Under the pieces are notes generated by a model. The model saw only the letters and a list, made by a program, of their open reading frames with translations. It was not told the origin of the DNA and ran no database searches. The translations under genes and the position numbers were made by a program. From contig OZ020520.1 in assembly GCA_963971425.1 (NCBI GenBank), positions 5,126,553 through 5,190,552 on the forward strand: a stretch of DNA of 64,000 nt, written 5' to 3'. The stretch is from Bryoerythrophyllum caledonicum. Taxonomy: Eukaryota; Streptophyta; Bryopsida; Pottiales; Pottiaceae. How positions within the stretch are numbered: the first letter of the stretch is position 1; the number at the start of each line of letters is the position of its first letter. Shown in pieces: positions 59,418 through 64,000 of the stretch.

Positions 59418-61741
59418 CTAAGTCGTTTCTTGAGTTTGTCTTTCGCTAGCTGGAACATACCTCACCCACAAGCCTCTCAAATCCAAGAAGTCATGCAATC
59501 TTTGGAGCTTCATTTCAAGACCGTCTTCATTTGTGGGGAGCGGTGCAGCTATCTCTTGGAGGGGATGAAGCATTCCAGCTTCGATTTCAACCTCCAACCT
59601 TGAGAGGGTGGCGTCGGTGTTGCGCAAAGTTGCATCCAAGTGCCTTGCCAACAACGGTTGCCGATAAGTCTTGTCGAGTAGCTTTAGGACAAGCTGATGC
59701 ATACGATCAAAGTCGAATATCCATGTCTCGCCTAATTCTCGATGGTTGGAAGCCACTGGGATTACATCTCCGGTATCGATATTGGAGGGGACATCATTAT
59801 TGGAGAAGCCCTCGGTATTTGGGTGTCGACCGTTGTCTTGAAGGAGGAGATTTGTCATTCCACCTTGGATTGTGCCACGAAGGGAGCCCAGATATCTAGC
59901 AATTTTTTCGTCCGCTAGGTCAGGTCTTGTCATTTTCAGGACCTTAACCTGGTGCTTCCAGATGTTTCCTTTTTGGGAATGAACACATTGGCAGACGGCC
60001 CATTCGGTGCATGGGTTGTATACTGCGTACGTAAGGTGTCCCCTATTCGAGGATTTAACGTATGCAGGACCTCCCGACCACTCGGGCAAGGTGACCACAT
60101 TATCGGAAATTGTATTAGCTTGGTTGATTGCATTGACCATGATCTGCCACTGCCTCTTGTTCTTTATAAAACCGTTCAGCTTACACTAGTGACTGTAATC
60201 ATACTTCTCGATGACATTTCCAGCGAGCTCATAAATATGCCAATCCATCCTTTGGCCGATAAGCTTTCTTTTGGATTGCCGGAGTACTGCTTTCATGTTA
60301 GAATGGTATGATTCGATTGCTGCAGTGGTGTCTTGGCCAGCATGAGGGATTTTCCGGTCTCCCACAACCCACATTTTGATATTCGGGAGCCATTCCTTGT
60401 CGAAGTACTTCCAGTATGCATCAACGGCTGGCAAGAGAGCCTTAGCTTCGCCGTAGATGTGCTGCACCCACTCTAACAAATTCCACACCTTATCGCCGGG
60501 AGCTCTCGTCGAAGGGTCTTAGAAGTCACTTGGTGTCTCTGATACGTACATAAGTGAGCCCACAATTTGCAAGGCTTTGGCCCTCGTCTCCATGTCTTTC
60601 AACTAAGCACATTCATTCTTCTGCCACGCTTGACGAACATGCCAGAGACATAGAAATAGATGTGAGTGCGGCCAAACCTCCCTGCTATAACCCGACAAGC
60701 CGATAAGTACAATTCGCTGAAGGCCCGTCACCCGACAACATAAGAATGCTAAATCGCTTACCGAAAAGAGTTGATCTCATTATCGGCGTCGTCAAGAACA
60801 AAGGCAATGGGTCTCTAGTCCGGCCTTATCTGCACGAACTTCTGCTTCAGAGCGTGCATCCAAGGCACGAGATCTGTTTGTTTGGATTTCGCAGTGATCA
60901 CGAAAGCCACTGGAACCCCGTTTCTCCACTTGTCGAATACCATCATCGTGAAGAGCGGATACTGACACGCAAGCAAGAAATTAATCGGTAGGGGAGTGAG
61001 TGCTCCTAAATTCTAGACGGATCTTAAATGGACCACGGTATAGGTATGAGTACCTTTTTGTTGTTCGTTGCAAATGTCCCGTCTATAGCAATAATGCTTT
61101 CGTGACTGTATTTCAGCATCATGTATGTCTGAAATGGGGTTTGAATCCCAATTACAAAGGGTACGTTGTCGGCATTCAGTACTCCGTCAACCTTGTTGCC
61201 CGGGTTTTGGTAGTAAAAAACCGTACCTCAGTTTTCTCTTACCCACATTCTCACACTCTCAGTGTCGTTGTCGTGTTTCTTGTATAGTTCCTGCGCACGG
61301 ACGCCGCATATGTTGCGGATGTCTTCCATGCTAAGGAAACAATCCCGAAAAGGGATAAGAGTGCCCTCATCGCGTGCCTTCAATACCAGCTTTTGGTGCT
61401 TCTGTATTATAGCTACCATCGGAACTTGCTCTTCAAATTGCCTGAGAACCCAAAGCCTTACTTCCTCCGACATATACTTCCGAAAGCGGAGCTTTCTCCT
61501 CTGCACATTGTCCTTATCGTGGACGATGAGGCCCTGTTTGTCGACATGTTCCGAGCAAAAGTACCCTACCTCGGCGATATATGGAAGAAAATAGTACTTC
61601 TTTACGTAGAATCGACATTGGCAGCCCACCTTCATAGACCCCCCCTCCTTCGCATCGGTGGCACGAGGGCCTTCCTTGCCAATGCCGGAAGTAAGTTGTT
61701 TCCCTTTGTGATTGTATTTTGATGGCGAGGTCAAAGCACAC

Positions 61742-62892
61742 TATGGTTGTACAAATTTGTAGTCACGGCACAATTTTAGGGCCTAGTACAAGTTTGGACT
61801 CAATTTTAGACTAGATTTTTTTATATTTTGGAGAAATTTTTTAGTAGGTATAGTCCTACATCTTGCATACATTGAAGAATTGAAATCAAAATAGTCATTG
61901 CATAAATGAAACCCTCAAAATGAGTACAACCATAAAACGTTGGTACTCTCACAGTTCATGTTTCACATGTTTGTACTCATTATGATGATTTTTAATTATC
62001 ATTTTTACATTTTAAATAGCTATATATGATCCCCTATTCTTTGGCTACCACGCCTTGCTATTTATATAGATAAAATGATAGCCAATAAATAATAAATGTA
62101 ACAAATGTGTTTTTTTGGGGGATCCAAAACATGAGTTTAAAGTCTTTTTTTCCATTTTTTTTAAAGATTGGCGTTTAGGGACTATATGTCTAAGGCGGCC
62201 AACAATTGAATTTTGAAAAAAACAAATTCTTTCTCCTCATTTCTTGCATTGAAGATTATACTCCCTATTTTGCCATAGTTTTGTTAAAATTCTCAATGTA
62301 TGAATTGAAATTGGATGTCAATAGGTATGACAAATCCACCATGTGCATGATAGGAAAGATACCCATAAACCCGATTTTAATTTGGAGACTTTAAATATTG
62401 TACAATTTATACCTGTTGTACAATTTGTACAATAGCCAGGGGGTCGACTGTAGTGTGCAATCACCCGGCGTTGGTGTCATTTCGGGCGTGATTGCTTGGA
62501 TCTTGTCCATGTTGTCTTCGGGACCGTATAACACCATATTCATTATATTGGGAGATTTCCAGGACTTTGAAAAGTATGAATGGTTTTCCCAATAGAAATT
62601 GTTTGTGCACATTCAACTCGACTTGAGCTGAATATGTACCCATATTGTACATATCAGACAAATTTCATTGTGTAAATTCACTAAACATTTGCATGTTTAG
62701 GTCGATTTAAGCTTCATAAAATATTTTGGGAGGCTCCCAATCTCCCAATATAATGAATATGGTGTTGTATTGACAACGCCATCTGCAATCGGCTATGACC
62801 ATTAGAGATGCGTGCAATACTGAAGAGATATTACGGCACAGCCGATAATATGATCTACTGTCCATATCGTGATATCAGAGGTCAAGATTCAC
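61742..62892. other. AT-rich insert or intron within the transposase gene
   Basis: About 1.15 kb of AT-rich DNA separates the first and second coding parts of the transposase. It contains almost no CCGATAA motif (one copy at 62842), unlike the rest of the element, and includes the inverted repeat at 62530-62766. This suggests a later insertion, though a long intron is possible. Confidence 0.5.
62530..62766. repeat. Perfect 26-bp inverted repeat
   Basis: AACACCATATTCATTATATT followed by GGGAGA at 62530-62555 is exactly complementary to 62741-62766, with 185 bases between. It could be the core of a MITE or a foldback end. No ORF lies in the loop. Confidence 0.85.
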
Positions 62893-63046
62893 TTACCATT
62901 GGTACTCGATGTGGCAGTTCCATCGATAGTGCGTCTTCTCGCCGACGTTTGTGGGGTCGTTCTTGTCGCGGATGAAGGTAGTCTCTACATCCTTTCGGCC
63001 AGACTGCTCACCCTCCACGAAATCCAAGATCCTATCCCAAGGATTG

Positions 63047-63780
63047 TAGGCGATAAGCTTGAACTGCTTCCTCTTTGATGATTGTGGATCTTGTACGAAC
63101 CTCGTATCATTCTCGGCCTCTATGTTCCACCTAAGACATTTCCATGTCAAAATTCCTGGAGGAGGGTTCTGTAATGAATCGCGCATCCGAAGAACCTTGT
63201 CACCGTGCTTCTTCAGGTAGTCTGCATGTGGGCCTTCCCAGAACGCGGCATTAAGGTCCTCCACCCCCTTCTCACGCACGCCAGCCGGTTTCTTTCTCCC
63301 TTGACGCCTCCATTTCCTCCCTACTGCCCCGTTATCGACAACGGTTGGTGGCGCCGTCTCGCCAGAATTCCCATTCGGCCTGTCTTGTATGGGGAGATTG
63401 AGATCGAGGAACTCCATTCACGCGGAGGCAAGCACTCCCCTTCCGGTAGTGTACTATACGGCACATTGGATTGTGCCAAAGACGACGCCAAATGCAAACG
63501 ATGTGGATGACACTTCGCGCCGGCAGCCGCCGAGAAGGACAGGTACCCCTCTGGAGTATACGTGTCGGGGGGAGAACGGGCTTTCGGTGATCCGAAGAAG
63601 GCGGGGGGAGAAGGGGCTTTCGGGGAGCATGCCGATAAGAGATACGGGCAGCGCGAAAAAGATTTGGGCGAAAGTGGTCGTTATCGTGGAAAGGAGGGCG
63701 CATGGAGGCGAAAAGGCGTGCGGGGAGAAGGGCCGCTCTTTGCGGTGTTAGGCCTAAAATCGGGCCCTAACACCTCGAAC
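63047..63780 (-). repeat. Right inverted arm of the Mutator-like element
   Basis: It matches the left arm in reverse and includes the start of the transposase coding sequence. The tip has the palindrome GGTGTTAGG...GCCTAACACC. Compared with the left arm it has about 220 extra bases after the tip and about 33 extra codons in the exon. Confidence 0.8.
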
Positions 63781-64000
63781 CCGGATTGACTGTAGTGAGG
63801 GGGCACGACAGACACAAGGAGGATCACACTTGCAAACTTCATCTCTGGTCTCATATCGCCAGCTTCACAGTGAACTCTCCAAGTTTCACTTTGGTTCGGA
63901 GAGGGTTTGGCGAAGTTTGTAACCCCAGCTAGTGTATGATTGGAGGTCGGTCCATCTTTGCAGCTTAGAGGTTTGGCTCTTTCTCCTTGCTGAAGTTTCT
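63781..64000. other. Right flank, unassigned
   Basis: No recognisable gene on either strand; no ribonucleotide reductase exon is visible here. The sequence runs off the end of the window. Confidence 0.5.

Larger units (their letters stand above)
59418..63417 (-). pseudogene. MULE transposase gene, decayed
   Basis: The first exon starts at the ATG at 63417 in the right inverted arm (MEFLDLNLPIQDRP) and runs to about 62893. The next coding part (about 61734-61228) has the FAR1/MULE DNA-binding pattern (MKVGCQCRFYVKKYYFLPYI, then CSEHVDKQG). The catalytic region follows with frame breaks: AIDGTFATNNKK carries the first Asp (codon 61083-61081) and VLDDADNE the second (near 60790). Then come WLPNIKMWVVGDRKIPHAGQ and IESYHSNMKAVL, typical of MULE transposases. 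The last part (60140-59418) has a SWIM-like finger (WAVCQCVHSQKGNIWKHQV) whose third metal ligand is Trp rather than Cys. A TGA near 61230 and other breaks show it is not intact. The stretch 61740-62890 is AT-rich and may be an intron or a secondary insertion. Confidence 0.8.
53531..63638. repeat. CCGATAA dispersed motif, 26 exact copies
   Basis: Plus-strand copies start at 53531, 54121, 54667, 55248, 55497, 55675, 56197, 56566, 56670, 57021, 57459, 57483, 57555, 57582, 58543, 59410, 59661, 60256, 60700, 62842 and 63632. Reverse copies (TTATCGG) start at 57969, 58234, 59352, 60100 and 60780. One or two are expected by chance in 10.5 kb. Copies in genes occur in different frames: GCC-GAT-AA gives Ala-Asp-Asn/Lys, while CCG-ATA-AC gives Pro-Ile-Thr. 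Many near matches (CCGATAG, GCGATAA) are also present. Confidence 0.9.
53315..63780. mobile_element. Giant Mutator-like element carrying a Ulp1 protease gene, about 10.5 kb
   Basis: The left end GTTCGAGGTGTCAGGACCTG and the right end read inward, GTTCGAGGTGTTAGGGCCCG, start long inverted arms (53315 to about 53740; 63780 to about 63047). The right arm has about 220 extra bases near its tip, plus others further in. A Ulp1-type gene reads right and a MULE transposase reads left, so the genes converge. Plant Mutator-like elements that carry Ulp1 domains are known (Kaonashi-type and related). No flanking 8-11 bp duplication was found at the edges I chose. CCGATAA occurs 26 times in the element. 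In-frame stops in both genes suggest an inactive copy. Confidence 0.8.

Overview
The window looks like nuclear DNA of a green plant of the streptophyte lineage, probably a seedless land plant or a related alga; I cannot name the species. Host genes have short GT-AG introns and plant-type products: a UDP-glycosyltransferase with a PSPG box, ribonucleotide reductase large subunit, an HGH1-type ARM protein and a WD40 protein. Gene-poor, AT-rich DNA between them is full of transposon remains.

Layout. 1-3850: AT-rich repeats without a supported gene. 3851-5655 and 24110-24993: the two halves of one decayed DUF7869-type gene. They are separated by an 18,446-bp insertion, 5656-24101, flanked by the 8-bp duplication CTTCATTG and ending in hAT-type termini (CAGGGTT / AACCCTA). 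This giant hAT-like element holds a protein-kinase-like gene (6590-11980, + strand), an unrecognised repeat-rich gene (16726-17967, - strand), the end of another unrecognised gene cut by an assembly gap (19677-20010, + strand) and a decayed hAT transposase (21172-23579, - strand). Three GC-rich blocks built from CGGACGGCC-like words lie just upstream of TATA-like boxes. A 3.9-kb CACTA element (6969-10871, duplication TGT) sits inside the kinase-like gene; removing it restores the frame. A non-LTR retrotransposon remnant lies at 15150-16330.

25000-28000 holds several small inverted-repeat (MITE-like) elements. 29016-33975 is a multi-exon WD40 gene. 39209-50167 is the ordinary host segment: a 909-residue Ser-rich protein, a secreted cupin, a UDP-glycosyltransferase, an ER thioredoxin-fold membrane protein and HGH1. 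51128-52946 carries the C-terminal half of ribonucleotide reductase large subunit.

53315-63780 is a second giant element, Mutator-like, with long inverted terminal arms. A Ulp1-type protease gene (+) and a MULE transposase gene (-) converge. It carries 26 exact copies of CCGATAA (either strand), in coding and non-coding DNA and in different reading frames; I saw none elsewhere in the window.

The strongest novel candidates are the giant hAT with kinase-like cargo and shared promoter blocks, and the CCGATAA-studded Mutator-like element. Several element genes carry in-frame stops, most of them TAG, so these copies are probably inactive.
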